From Hyphomicrobiales bacterium (GTDB lineage: Bacteria > Pseudomonadota > Alphaproteobacteria > Rhizobiales > Xanthobacteraceae), in assembly GCA_017305455.1 (NCBI GenBank), contig JAFKKO010000144.1, positions 1 to 35,045 on the forward strand: a stretch of DNA of 35,045 nt, written 5' to 3'. Within the stretch, counting starts at the first letter, position 1; every line of letters begins with the position of its first letter. Shown one piece after another: positions 25,389 through 32,713 of the stretch. A model generated the notes under the pieces. The model was not told the origin of the DNA. It was given only the letters and a program-made list of their open reading frames with translations, and made no database searches. Both the position numbers and the translations under genes were made by a program.

Positions 25389-26948
25389 ATGTCCGATATC
25401 GTTCTTACGGCGTCAGTTCGCCAGAACCTGCTGTCGTTGCAATCGACTGCGGATTTGTTGGCCACGACCCAGAATCGCTTGGCGACCGGCAAGAAGGTCA
25501 ATACCGCGCTCGACAATCCGACCAACTTCTTCACCGCGGCGTCGCTCGACGCCCGCGCCAGCGACATCAGCAACCTGCTCGACAGCATCGGCAACGGCGT
25601 GCAGGTGCTGCAGGCCGCCAACACCGGCATCACCTCGCTGCAGAAGCTGATCGACAGCGCGAAGTCGATCGCCAACCAGGCGCTGCAGACCAACGTGGGC
25701 TACACCAAGTCCCGCGCCAGCGGCGACCCTGTCCCCGGCGCGACCGGCGCCAACCTGCTCGGAACGCCCGACGTCGCGGCGACGACGACGGGTACGGTGA
25801 CCGCCGGACTCGCATCGGCGACGACGCTTGCGACGGCCGGCTTCACCAACGGCAGCTCTTTCACAGTCAACGGGAAAAGCATTTCGTTCGTCACCGGCGT
25901 CGCGGGCGATCCGCCGTCCACGACCGACGCCTCGGGCAACGTGAGCATCAGCCTGTCGAGCTCGACTGGCGGCACCGTCGCAACGGTTCTGTCGGCAATC
26001 GACAGCATCACCGGCGGCACATCGAGCATCACCGGCAACCAGCTCACCGTCAGCAACGACGCGGCTAACATCACCGGCAACATCACGTTCGGTGGCACCG
26101 TCAGCGTTCTCTCCAAGCTGGGTCTGGCCGACAACACCTATGCTCCGACCTCCTCGCGGGAAGGCCAGACGCTGACCGTCGGCCTGGCGGGCGGAGCCAC
26201 CACGACCATTACCTTCGGCACCGGCAGCAATCAGGTGTCGAACATCAACCAGTTGAACGCGGCGCTGCTTCCGAGCAACCTGCAGGCAAGCATCGACTCG
26301 ACCGGTTCGATCACGCTGACCCCCATCAACGACGCGGCGTCCTCGACGCTCGCCGTGGCGACCGGCACGGCGACGACCGCCGCCACCGGCATGTTCAAGA
26401 ATGCGTCGGTTCAGCCGCCGACCGAGGATTCGACCTCGCAGTCGACGCGCGCGGGCCTTGTCGCCCAGTACAACAACGTCATCGCTCAGATTAAAACGAC
26501 CTCGCAGGATGCTTCCTTCAACGGCGTCAACCTGCTCAATGGCGACCAGCTCAAGCTGGTGTTCAACGAGACCGGCAAGTCGACGCTGAACATCACCGGC
26601 ATCAATCTCGATCCGGCCGGCCTGGGTCTGGGGACATTGACCCAGGGCATCGACTTCATCGACAACGTCGCCACCAACAAGGTGCTCGACGCGCTGAATT
26701 TTGCGGGCAGCTTCCTTCGTTCGCAGGCATCGACCCTCGGCTCCAACCTGTCGATCGTGCAGATCCGTCAGGACTTCTCCAAGCAGCTCATCAACGTGCT
26801 GCAGACCGGCTCGACCAACCTGACCATCGCCGACACCAACGAGGAAGCGGCGAACAGCCAGGCGCTGTCGACCCGCCAGTCGATCGCGGTCTCGGCGCTG
26901 GCGCTCGCCAACCAGTCGCAGCAGAGCGTGCTCCAGCTCCTGCGCTGA
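25389..26948 (+). CDS. Flagellin B (paralogue of flagellin A)
   Basis: A 519-residue filament subunit. The first 100 residues and the last 150 are nearly the same as in flagellin A (for example RLATGKKVNTALDNPTNFFT and ATNKVLDALNFAGSFLRSQA), while the centre (about 105-345) has diverged strongly. It retains two beta-rich modules: SSFTVNGKSISFVTG aligns with DTIVVNGKTISFNSG of flagellin A. AAGGAAGG precedes ATG 25389. The gene has its own AT-rich leader with CtrA-like boxes and its own terminator, so it can be expressed apart from flagellin A. The pair may build filaments of two subunits. Confidence 0.95.
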   Translation: MSDIVLTASVRQNLLSLQSTADLLATTQNRLATGKKVNTALDNPTNFFTAASLDARASDISNLLDSIGNGVQVLQAANTGITSLQKLIDSAKSIANQALQTNVGYTKSRASGDPVPGATGANLLGTPDVAATTTGTVTAGLASATTLATAGFTNGSSFTVNGKSISFVTGVAGDPPSTTDASGNVSISLSSSTGGTVATVLSAIDSITGGTSSITGNQLTVSNDAANITGNITFGGTVSVLSKLGLADNTYAPTSSREGQTLTVGLAGGATTTITFGTGSNQVSNINQLNAALLPSNLQASIDSTGSITLTPINDAASSTLAVATGTATTAATGMFKNASVQPPTEDSTSQSTRAGLVAQYNNVIAQIKTTSQDASFNGVNLLNGDQLKLVFNETGKSTLNITGINLDPAGLGLGTLTQGIDFIDNVATNKVLDALNFAGSFLRSQASTLGSNLSIVQIRQDFSKQLINVLQTGSTNLTIADTNEEAANSQALSTRQSIAVSALALANQSQQSVLQLLR

Positions 26949-26974
26949 GATCGGCGATTTTGGAAAAAGCGGAG

Positions 26975-26997
26975 ACGGCGGATAAAACCGCCGTTTT
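26975..26997 (+). terminator. Rho-independent terminator after flagellin B
   Basis: ACGGCGG (26975-26981) pairs with CCGCCGT (26988-26994) around ATAAAA, followed by TTT. It is similar in stem sequence to the terminator after flagellin A, as expected from gene duplication. Confidence 0.85.
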
Positions 26998-27094
26998 CAT
27001 TTAAGCTGGCGGTGTGTGTGCTGCCAGTAATGATATTTTAAAAGGGTACCTTTAAAAGTGGCGGAGAGAGTCCGTCTCAAGACCGGGGTTACAC

Positions 27095-27460
27095 ATGTCG
27101 AATGCCGCTCAGGCTTACGCTCGCACTGCCCAGACTACGTCTTCTCCCCGTGAGATCGAAGCGCAGGCTTTGTTGAAGGCGGCCAACAAGCTACAGAATG
27201 CGATGAGCAACTGGGACAAGGGCGACACCGACGTCGGCGCGGCCCTGCTGTTCAATCGCAAGCTCTGGTCGATCCTGTTGAGCGCGGTGACCAGCGACGA
27301 AAGCCCCCAGAGCTTTGAGGTTCGTCAGAATATCGCGAATATCGGCACTTTCGTCATGGCCCAGACCATGGAAATGCAGATCAATCCGAAGCCCGAACTC
27401 CTCAAGCCGCTCATCGAGATCAACTGCAATCTTGCGGCCGGGCTTTCAGGCCGGGCCTGA
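27095..27460 (+). CDS. flaF: Flagellar biosynthesis regulator FlaF
   Basis: A 121-residue cytoplasmic protein needed for flagellin synthesis or export; in Caulobacter it acts opposite to FlbT. The pattern YARTAQTTSSPREIEAQALL, AALLFNRKLWSILLSAVT and FEVRQNIANIGTFVMAQTME followed by LKPLIEINCNLAAGL covers the family domain. It sits after the two flagellins, as in other alphaproteobacteria. AT-rich sequence with two copies of TTTAAAAG lies just upstream (27037-27058). The next gene begins 20 bases after its stop, so the two are likely co-transcribed. Confidence 0.93.
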   Translation: MSNAAQAYARTAQTTSSPREIEAQALLKAANKLQNAMSNWDKGDTDVGAALLFNRKLWSILLSAVTSDESPQSFEVRQNIANIGTFVMAQTMEMQINPKPELLKPLIEINCNLAAGLSGRA

Positions 27461-27480
27461 TCGTCCGGGAAGGCGGCGAT

Positions 27481-27846
27481 ATGGGCGATATCTACAGCAT
27501 TATCGCGTCGAACTATGTCACGGTTGGCGCCAATGTCAGCCGCTCGAACACGCCTTATGTCCCCGTGGATGCGCCGAGCTATGAAGGCTCCTGGAAAGGA
27601 GCCTACGCTAATGGCGACAAGTTCACGCTTCAGGTTTCGAATGTCACCGGCTTCCGCGCCAAGGTCCGCTACCAGAGCGGTTCGACCGTCAAGTATCAGG
27701 ACATCCTGATCAAGGACAATTCCTTCAGGTTCGGCGATTCGAAGTTCACGCTGACGCGCGCCGGCGTGGCGCAGCTCAAGACCGTGATGACGAATCCGGC
27801 AACCGGCGCACAGTCGCTCGAGACCGCTTACGCCGAGCAGAACTAA
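27481..27846 (+). CDS. Unknown beta-rich protein in the flaF unit
   Basis: A 121-residue protein, family not recognised. After about 30 N-terminal residues there is a pattern of alternating beta strands (YEGSWKGAYANGDKFTLQVS, GFRAKVRYQSG, KYQDILIKDNSFRFGDSKFT) like a small beta sandwich or barrel, then a short helix. It has no signal peptide, no Cys and no membrane segment. GGAAGGCGG precedes ATG 27481 and it starts 20 bases after flaF. The location suggests a flagellar role, perhaps an exported structural or surface protein, but this is inference. It converges with a FlaG-like gene nine bases away. Confidence 0.8.
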   Translation: MGDIYSIIASNYVTVGANVSRSNTPYVPVDAPSYEGSWKGAYANGDKFTLQVSNVTGFRAKVRYQSGSTVKYQDILIKDNSFRFGDSKFTLTRAGVAQLKTVMTNPATGAQSLETAYAEQN

Positions 27847-27855
27847 CTCCGAAAA

Positions 27856-28218
27856 TCAGGCCGTGCGATCGGTGCGTGCAACCGTCTGCTCTTGCCTTGC
27901 TTCATCCTGCGCGCGCAGATAGGCGCGGGCGCGCAGTTTGGCGTCGTCGGGAAACTGCCGGACCACGACGCTGGTGCGGTTGTCGACCACGCGATAGACG
28001 ATCTCCGCGGCGGCACGGTCAATCATCACCTGGTGTGACAGGTCGCTGTTGCCGGTCGGAATCCGATTGGCCGCCGGCGGCAATGCTGCCGGAGCGCTGA
28101 CGGCCTTGTCGGGCGGCAGTTCGGTCGGCACCGCGCTTTTTGCTGCGTCGGGTGCCGGTCCTGGTGCCAGTATTGCGACCGATGCCCCCACCGGCCTGAT
28201 GCTGAAATCCGCACTCAT
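27856..28218 (-). CDS. FlaG-like flagellar protein
   Basis: A 120-residue protein. A Pro/Ala-rich N-terminal part (about 18-52) precedes a conserved C-terminal segment VMIDRAAAEIVYRVVDNRTS and VVVRQFPDDAKLRARAYLRA. This resembles the FlaG pattern of a short strand with a turn, V-V-D-x-x-T...V-R-Q-x-P. FlaG proteins affect filament length in some bacteria; the role here is inferred. AGGAGG precedes ATG 28218. It is transcribed alone on the minus strand, separated by a terminator from the FlgN/FlbY-like gene upstream of it. Confidence 0.65.
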   Translation of the reverse strand: MSADFSIRPVGASVAILAPGPAPDAAKSAVPTELPPDKAVSAPAALPPAANRIPTGNSDLSHQVMIDRAAAEIVYRVVDNRTSVVVRQFPDDAKLRARAYLRAQDEARQEQTVARTDRTA

Positions 28219-28310
28219 GGCAGCCTCCTGGCTTGCGTTGAGTCAAATCCAACCCTCCGGAGTGAAGACTAGTGTCCTCCCGTGAATTTCATCCTGACAG
28301 TGATGGTGCA

Positions 28311-28344
28311 ATTTAAATCAAATCCGCGCCGGCTGGGCGCGGAT
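28311..28344 (-). terminator. Rho-independent terminator of the flgI-flgJ-FlgN/FlbY-like unit
   Basis: On the minus strand, ATCCGCGCC (plus 28336-28344) pairs with GGCGCGGAT (plus 28322-28330) around a five-base loop and is followed by the T-rich TTGATTTAAATTG. It lies about 55 bases past the stop of the FlgN/FlbY-like gene. Confidence 0.8.
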
Positions 28345-28399
28345 GTGATGAAGCATCGACGGCTTGTGCGCGAACTGTCGTGCGCCGTCGCGGGCTTTG

Positions 28400-28888
28400 C
28401 TACAGCACGCGGCTGATGGAGAGGGGCGCGGCCTGGCGCGGCGCCGGCGCGGCGCGGTGTCCGCCGGCGGTGTAGCCCTGGGGCAGGTTGCGGCGTTGCA
28501 GTTCGCCGGAGACGCCGCGCACGATTCCCTCCGAGACGGCATGCGCCGTCGCCAGCACGGTGAGGTTGACCTGCAGCATGGCGCGGAAGGTGTCGTGATG
28601 GCGGTGCAGCGTGGCCAGCAGTTCGGGAGTGGAACGCGTCAGATAATCCCGGCTGTTGCCGAGTTCGGTTAGCGCCTGGACGTATTGGCGCGATGCCTCG
28701 CTCTTGTGCGGCTCGAGATTCATCGCCTCGCTGATCTTGCCGGCGCGGACGAGTTCGGTTTCCTGCTCGACGATGGCGAGAAGCGTGCTCATCACCTCGA
28801 TCATGCCTGCGGCGAGGCGGCGCGCATCGGCCGGCGTCGACACGGATGGAGCCGGCGCCGGAGCGGGAGAAGACGATAATGCGGGCAT
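28400..28888 (-). CDS. FlgN/FlbY-like flagellar protein (probable export chaperone)
   Basis: A 162-residue mostly helical protein. A Pro/Ala/Ser-rich N-terminus is followed by long helices (LAAGMIEVMSTLLAIVEQET, NLEPHKSEASRQYVQALTEL, TPELLATLHRHHDTFRAMLQ), the layout of FlgN-type chaperones that hold FlgK and FlgL before export. The tail is low-complexity, with GYTAGG. Caulobacter FlbY is the closest remembered relative, at a similar locus beside flgI, fliX and dksA. CGGAGC precedes ATG 28888. It follows flgJ by 19 bases on the same strand. The family name is tentative. Confidence 0.6.
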   Translation of the reverse strand: MPALSSSPAPAPAPSVSTPADARRLAAGMIEVMSTLLAIVEQETELVRAGKISEAMNLEPHKSEASRQYVQALTELGNSRDYLTRSTPELLATLHRHHDTFRAMLQVNLTVLATAHAVSEGIVRGVSGELQRRNLPQGYTAGGHRAAPAPRQAAPLSISRVL

Positions 28889-28907
28889 GGTCTGTGCTCC
28901 GGATCGA

Positions 28908-29258
28908 TCAGTGGCTGGCGCGGTTAGCCTGTTGCAGGATCAGTGTGCGAAACACGTCGTTGGAAATGCCGACGCCGCCGGCCTTTGCGAACGACTTCGA
29001 ATATTCTTCCGTCATCATCGAACGCCAGATGCCGGTGCTCGGCGTGTCTCCGAACGGCCCGTCGCCTTTCAGGCCGCTCATCATCTGCGAGAACATCGAG
29101 TTGAGAAAAACCGCCTCGAAATCCTCGGCCTTGGCCCTGGTCTTGGCCTGAGCCTGCGGTGAGACCTTGGTCAGCGCTTCGGCAAGCTGGATGTCGCGGT
29201 GGCCGTTGATGATCGGCGCGGCGGTCTTCGACAGTGCGGTATAGGCCGTGACGCTCAT
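28908..29258 (-). CDS. flgJ: FlgJ-type rod-binding protein (single domain)
   Basis: A 116-residue protein with the FlgJ rod-scaffold domain: KAEDFEAVFLNSMFSQMMSG, IWRSMMTEEYSKSFAKAGGV and GISNDVFRTLILQ. The muramidase domain of enterobacterial FlgJ is absent, as is usual in alphaproteobacteria, where a separate lytic enzyme opens the wall. The start ATG overlaps the flgI stop (TGATG on the minus strand), so it is translationally coupled. The frame stays open far upstream behind flgI, but only the stretch from this ATG has coding character. Confidence 0.9.
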   Translation of the reverse strand: MSVTAYTALSKTAAPIINGHRDIQLAEALTKVSPQAQAKTRAKAEDFEAVFLNSMFSQMMSGLKGDGPFGDTPSTGIWRSMMTEEYSKSFAKAGGVGISNDVFRTLILQQANRASH

Positions 29259-30367
29259 CACATCACCTCGATGTCGGCCTGGATCGCGCCGGAGGCCTTG
29301 ATCGCCTGCAGGATGCCGATCAGGTCGCGCGGACCGATGCCGAGGCCGTTGAGGCCGTCGACAAGCTGCTGCAGCGAGACGCCGTCCTTGACCAGCGCGA
29401 GTTTCTTGCCGTCTTCCGTCACGCCGACGCGGGTGTTCGGCGTTACCACGGTCCGTCCTTGCGAGAACGGCGCGGGCTGGCTGACCTGCGGGCTTTCCGA
29501 GATCGTGACGGTGAGGTTGCCTTGCGCGACCGCGACCGTGTTGACCCGCACGTCGCGCCCCATGACGATGATGCCCGAGCGCTCGTCGATGATGATCTTG
29601 GCGGCGAGATCCGGCTCGACCTGCAATTGCTCGATCTCGGTGAGCAGGGCCACCACGTTGCCCTTGAATTCGGCGGGAATGCTGAGCTGCACGGTCGAGG
29701 GATCGACCGGCTCCGCGGTCTTGGTGCCGAGGAAGTCGTTCACCACCGCGGCGATCCGCTTGGCGGTGGTGAAGTCGCTGTTGCGCAGCGCGAGGCGGAC
29801 ATTCGGCAGGCGGTTCAGCGCGAATTCGATTTCGCGCTCCACCAGCGCGCCGTTGGCGATGCGGCCGTTGGTCGGAACGCCGCGGGTCACCTTGGCGGCC
29901 TCGCCCTCGGCCTGGAAGCCGCCGATCGCGAGCGAGCCTTGCGCCACCGCGTAGACGTTGCCGTCGGCGCCGAGCAGCGGGGTGACGAGCAGGGTGCCGC
30001 CCTGCAGGCTCTTGGCGTCGCCGAGCGCGGACACCGTGACATCCATTCGGGTGCCCTGGGTGGCGAAAGCCGGCAGGTTCCCGGTCACCATCACCGCCGC
30101 GACGTTGCCGGTGCGGATGGTGGCGCCACGGATGTTGACGCCCATGCGTTCCAGCATCGCCTGCAGCGACTGCTTGGTGAAGGGAATGTTGTTGAGCGTG
30201 TCGCCGGTGCCGTTGAGGCCGACCACAAGACCGTAGCCGATCAACTGGTTCTGACGCACGCCCTCGATATTGGCGAGATCCTTGATCCGCGACGTCGCGT
30301 TCGCTGCCGCCGCCGACACCATCAGCGCGACCATCGCAAGCGCGATTCCCCGAATAACCCGAAACAT
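29258..30367 (-). CDS. flgI: Flagellar P-ring protein FlgI
   Basis: A 369-residue periplasmic protein that forms the P ring around the rod. A signal peptide (MFRVIRGIALAMVALMVSAA, cleavage near ANA) leads into TSRIKDLANIEGVRQNQLIG and YGLVVGLNGTGDTLNNIPFT, followed by LERMGVNIRG and the C-terminal GVSLQQLVDGLNGLGIGPRD, all typical. ATG 30367 has AGAGG/GGGGAG upstream. In-frame starts up to 30466 would put residues before the signal peptide and are rejected. A sigma54-like promoter lies 70-85 bases upstream, and fliX is divergent. Confidence 0.96.
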   Translation of the reverse strand: MFRVIRGIALAMVALMVSAAAANATSRIKDLANIEGVRQNQLIGYGLVVGLNGTGDTLNNIPFTKQSLQAMLERMGVNIRGATIRTGNVAAVMVTGNLPAFATQGTRMDVTVSALGDAKSLQGGTLLVTPLLGADGNVYAVAQGSLAIGGFQAEGEAAKVTRGVPTNGRIANGALVEREIEFALNRLPNVRLALRNSDFTTAKRIAAVVNDFLGTKTAEPVDPSTVQLSIPAEFKGNVVALLTEIEQLQVEPDLAAKIIIDERSGIIVMGRDVRVNTVAVAQGNLTVTISESPQVSQPAPFSQGRTVVTPNTRVGVTEDGKKLALVKDGVSLQQLVDGLNGLGIGPRDLIGILQAIKASGAIQADIEVM

Positions 30368-30436
30368 CCTCTGCTCCCCGCCGAGGTTTGAAAGGCGTAT
30401 TCCGTGCTCCCCACGGAATTTGGCCTTCCTTAACCA

Positions 30437-30452
30437 TGCGAGAGGCATGCCA
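30437..30452 (-). promoter_or_regulatory. Sigma54-like promoter for flgI
   Basis: On the minus strand TGGCATG (30452-30446), four bases, TCGCA (30441-30437). GG and GC are ten bases apart; it has two deviations from TGGCACG-N4-TTGCA. The predicted transcript start would be about 60 bases before the flgI ATG. Confidence 0.55.
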
Positions 30453-30565
30453 ACCGGGGCTGTCATTTATCATGTTGAATATATTGATATTTATTTGATC
30501 TGTGGCGTCGGCCGCCGCCGGGCGGCCATGGCGAACTTGCCGTATCCGGCAGATTTTGCCGGGCG

Positions 30566-30581
30566 TTTACCGGCTGTTAAC
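30566..30581 (+). promoter_or_regulatory. CtrA-like box upstream of fliX
   Basis: TTTA (30566-30569), seven bases, TTAAC (30577-30581): one mismatch from TTAA-N7-TTAAC. It is about 105 bases before the fliX start. Caulobacter fliX is CtrA-controlled, which supports the reading; binding here is inferred. Confidence 0.5.
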
Positions 30582-30685
30582 CATAAAGACCGAGGTTGTT
30601 GCTCAGGTTGCCGTTTCCGGAGCCGGCCGGGTGACGGCCTGCTGAATTGATTGCAACAATCCGGATGCAGCCGCGCGAGGCCATG

Positions 30686-31093
30686 ATGCGCATTTACGGA
30701 CCCAATGGTGCCACCCTCGGATCGCCGTCCTCGGCGACCCGCCGCTCAAGCTCGAGCGGTTTCTCGCTGGGAGAGGTCGCGACCACGGTGGAGAGCCGCC
30801 CGGCGCAGGCCCCGCGCGCCGCCGGAGGCATCGATGCGTTGCTGGCGATGCAGGGCGTCGAGGACAGCACCGAACGGCGCAAGCGCTCCGTGGCGCGCGG
30901 GCGCAACGCGCTCGATCTGCTCGACGAGATGAAACTTGGTCTGCTGTCCGGCTCGCTCGATTCGTCGACCGTGGCCCGCCTGCGGGCGGCGGCCGCTGAT
31001 CTCAAGTCCACCTCCGGAGACCAGGGCCTCGATCAGGTGCTTTCGGAAATCGAGCTGCGCGTCGAGGTCGAGCTGGCCAAGGCCGGCCAATAG
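30686..31093 (+). CDS. fliX: Flagellar assembly regulator FliX
   Basis: A 135-residue class II flagellar regulator. In Caulobacter, FliX couples completion of early flagellar structures to FlbD, the sigma54 activator. The N-terminus MRIYGPNG, a Ser/Arg-rich segment (about 10-50), and the conserved C-terminal helical half (IDALLAMQGVEDSTERRKRS, ALDLLDEMKLGLLSGSLD, LDQVLSEIELRVEVELAK) fit the family. GCGAGG lies five bases before ATG 30686; the ATG at 30683 is too close to it and a TTG at 30647 has no support. It is divergent from flgI and followed by dksA. Confidence 0.88.
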   Translation: MRIYGPNGATLGSPSSATRRSSSSGFSLGEVATTVESRPAQAPRAAGGIDALLAMQGVEDSTERRKRSVARGRNALDLLDEMKLGLLSGSLDSSTVARLRAAAADLKSTSGDQGLDQVLSEIELRVEVELAKAGQ

Positions 31094-31201
31094 CGCCGCA
31101 AACCGAACACTTCGGAAAACAGCGCTTTTACTGGCATCCAAGGTGCCAGAGTTCCTTGCGGAAACCCTGTGTGGAGGGCCCGGTCCGCCCTCTTGCCGAT
31201 A

Positions 31202-31230
31202 TTGTTTGTCATGCGCCACCGCTATATAAG
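31202..31230 (+). promoter_or_regulatory. Putative sigma70 promoter for dksA with GC-rich discriminator
   Basis: TTGTTT (31202-31207), 17 bases, TATAAG (31225-31230), followed by CGGCGCGCGACGGG. The -10 matches five of six consensus bases; the -35 only three. A GC-rich stretch just after the -10 is typical of promoters repressed by ppGpp and DksA. Confidence 0.4.
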
Positions 31231-31281
31231 CGGCGCGCGACGGGGCCGTTTCCGTCGCCTTGCACGGACGAGAGACTGGGT

Positions 31282-31692
31282 TTGGAAAAGACCAAAAACT
31301 ACCGGCCTTCCGAGAAAGAGCCGTTCATGAACGAGCGGCAGCGCGAATACTTTCGTGAGAAGCTGCTCGCCTGGAAAGACGAGATCCTGCGCGAGGCGAA
31401 GATGACGCTTCAGCAGCTCCAGGAGGAAAACGTCAATCATCCCGATCTGGCTGATCGCGCCTCGTCGGAAACCGACCGCGCAATCGAACTGCGCGCGCGC
31501 GATCGTCAGCGCAAGCTGATTTCCAAGATCGACGCCGCGATCCAGCGCATCGAAGACAACACCTACGGCTATTGCGAAGAGACCGGCGAGCCGATTTCCT
31601 TGAAGCGGCTCGAGGCACGGCCGATCGCGACGCTGTCGGTCGAGGCGCAGGAGCGCCACGAGAAGCGCGAGAAGGTCTATCGCGACGAATAG
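31282..31692 (+). CDS. dksA: DksA-type RNA polymerase-binding regulator, single-Cys finger
   Basis: A 136-residue transcription factor that enters the RNA polymerase secondary channel and works with ppGpp. The coiled-coil tip DLADRA (Asp55, Asp58, Ala60) keeps the D-x-x-D-x-A pattern essential in E. coli. The globular domain YGYCEETGEPISLKRLEARP (96-114) and IATLSVEA has only Cys98; the other three zinc ligands are Thr101, Ser119 and Ala122, so classic zinc binding is not expected. Such single-Cys DksA occurs in alphaproteobacteria. TTG 31282 is chosen because RPSEKEPFMNERQ is conserved before the internal ATG at 31327; the latter is the alternative start. It lies downstream of fliX. Confidence 0.9.
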   Translation: MEKTKNYRPSEKEPFMNERQREYFREKLLAWKDEILREAKMTLQQLQEENVNHPDLADRASSETDRAIELRARDRQRKLISKIDAAIQRIEDNTYGYCEETGEPISLKRLEARPIATLSVEAQERHEKREKVYRDE

Positions 31693-31758
31693 CCGGACGG
31701 TCATCGTCCCGACGCAATGATACTGAAGCTGGGCGGCGCCTCAGCTTCAGGAATTCTC

Positions 31759-32616
31759 ATGATCATTGATCGACGTGCCTTGCTCGCCGCCGTCCCTGGC
31801 CTGGCGTTGTGGCCGGCTGTTGCCGACGAGCCGTTCTCCATTCTCAAGGCCTATGAGCATGAAAGCGGCGGCAGGATCGGCCTTCATGCCGAGAACGTCG
31901 CCTCCGGCAGGATGCTGGCCTGGCGCGCCGACGAGCGCTTCGTCATGTGCAGTACATTCAAGGCCTCGCTCGCGGCATGCGTGCTTGCGCGAGTGGACCG
32001 GGGCGTGGACCGTCTCGATCGGGCGATCACCTTCGGCGAGAAGGATCTTCTCGACTACGCGCCAGTTGCTCAGGAAAATCTTGCCAAGGCCCGCATGTCG
32101 CTCGGCGAGATGTGTCGGGGCGCGGTGGAGCTGAGCGACAATACCTGCGCCAATCTGTTGCTGGCGCATCTTGGCGGTCCCGCCGCGTTGACCGATTTCT
32201 GGCGCTCGATCGGAGACACGATGTCGCGCCTCGATCACAACGAGCCTGAACTCAATAATTCGCCGCCGGGCGATCCGCACGACACGACAACGCCGGCGGC
32301 GATGGCCGGCAATCTCAGGCGTTTGGTCCTTGGCGAGGTGCTGTCGCCGGCCTCGCGCGGGCAACTGACGGAATGGCTGATCAATTGCAAGACCGGCGCC
32401 AAGCGTCTGCGCGGCGGCCTGCCGCAGCATTGGCGGATCGGCGACAAGACCGGCAACAACGGCAAGGATGCGGTCAGCGATATCGCGGTGGTCTGGCCAA
32501 AGCCGGACACGCCCGTCATCGTCGCTGTCTATACCCAAGGCGGCAAGCCGAACGCCGCGCTGCACGAGCAGGTGTTCGCCGCGATCGGGCGGATGGTCGC
32601 CGAGCGGCTGGGCTGA
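31759..32616 (+). CDS. Class A beta-lactamase
   Basis: A 285-residue periplasmic serine hydrolase that opens beta-lactam rings. All active-site elements are in place: CSTFK with nucleophile Ser65 and Lys68, SDN at 126-128, the omega-loop ExxLN (EPELN, Glu162), and KTG at 230-232. The N-terminal DRRALLAAVPGLALWPAVA, with twin Arg, is a signal peptide possibly used by the Tat system. There is no Cys after the KTG box, so the C69-C238 disulfide of many class A carbapenemases cannot form. CAGGAA precedes ATG 31759. It has the same composition as its neighbours and no mobile-element remnants nearby, so it looks like a resident chromosomal gene. Confidence 0.95.
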   Translation: MIIDRRALLAAVPGLALWPAVADEPFSILKAYEHESGGRIGLHAENVASGRMLAWRADERFVMCSTFKASLAACVLARVDRGVDRLDRAITFGEKDLLDYAPVAQENLAKARMSLGEMCRGAVELSDNTCANLLLAHLGGPAALTDFWRSIGDTMSRLDHNEPELNNSPPGDPHDTTTPAAMAGNLRRLVLGEVLSPASRGQLTEWLINCKTGAKRLRGGLPQHWRIGDKTGNNGKDAVSDIAVVWPKPDTPVIVAVYTQGGKPNAALHEQVFAAIGRMVAERLG

Positions 32617-32644
32617 CGGTCTTTCTTCCTTGCCGTCCTGTCAT

Positions 32645-32658
32645 TTGATTTTTGTCAA
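32645..32658 (+). promoter_or_regulatory. FNR/FixK-type binding site
   Basis: TTGAT-TTTT-GTCAA differs at one base from TTGAT-N4-ATCAA. Its centre at 32651.5 would put a class II start (-41.5) at about 32693, eight bases before the strong ribosome-binding site of the small membrane protein at 32714. This spacing supports a real low-oxygen promoter. Confidence 0.6.
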
Positions 32659-32713
32659 AGAACCTCGTCGGCCTCGTTTGTAGCATCGTCCTGCCATTGA
32701 GGAGGAGGGCTAC

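Larger units (their letters stand above)
30368..30685. other. Divergent regulatory region (318 bp) flgI / fliX
   Basis: No gene is supported in this region. It contains a sigma54-like promoter facing flgI, an AT-rich patch (about 30470-30500) and a CtrA-like box facing fliX. A lone TTAACC is at 30430. The arrangement resembles the divergently controlled fliX-flgI pair of Caulobacter. Confidence 0.65.

Noticed and set aside
27037-27058. Two TTTAAAAG copies around GGGTACC before flaF as a CtrA site
   Set aside because: The TTAA spacing is 14 bases rather than 11, so it does not fit the CtrA consensus; it may be only an AT-rich promoter patch.
29259-30473. Continuation of the flgJ frame upstream through flgI to 30473
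   Set aside because: That part is out of phase with flgI and is Arg/Gly-rich; the real flgJ start overlaps the flgI stop.
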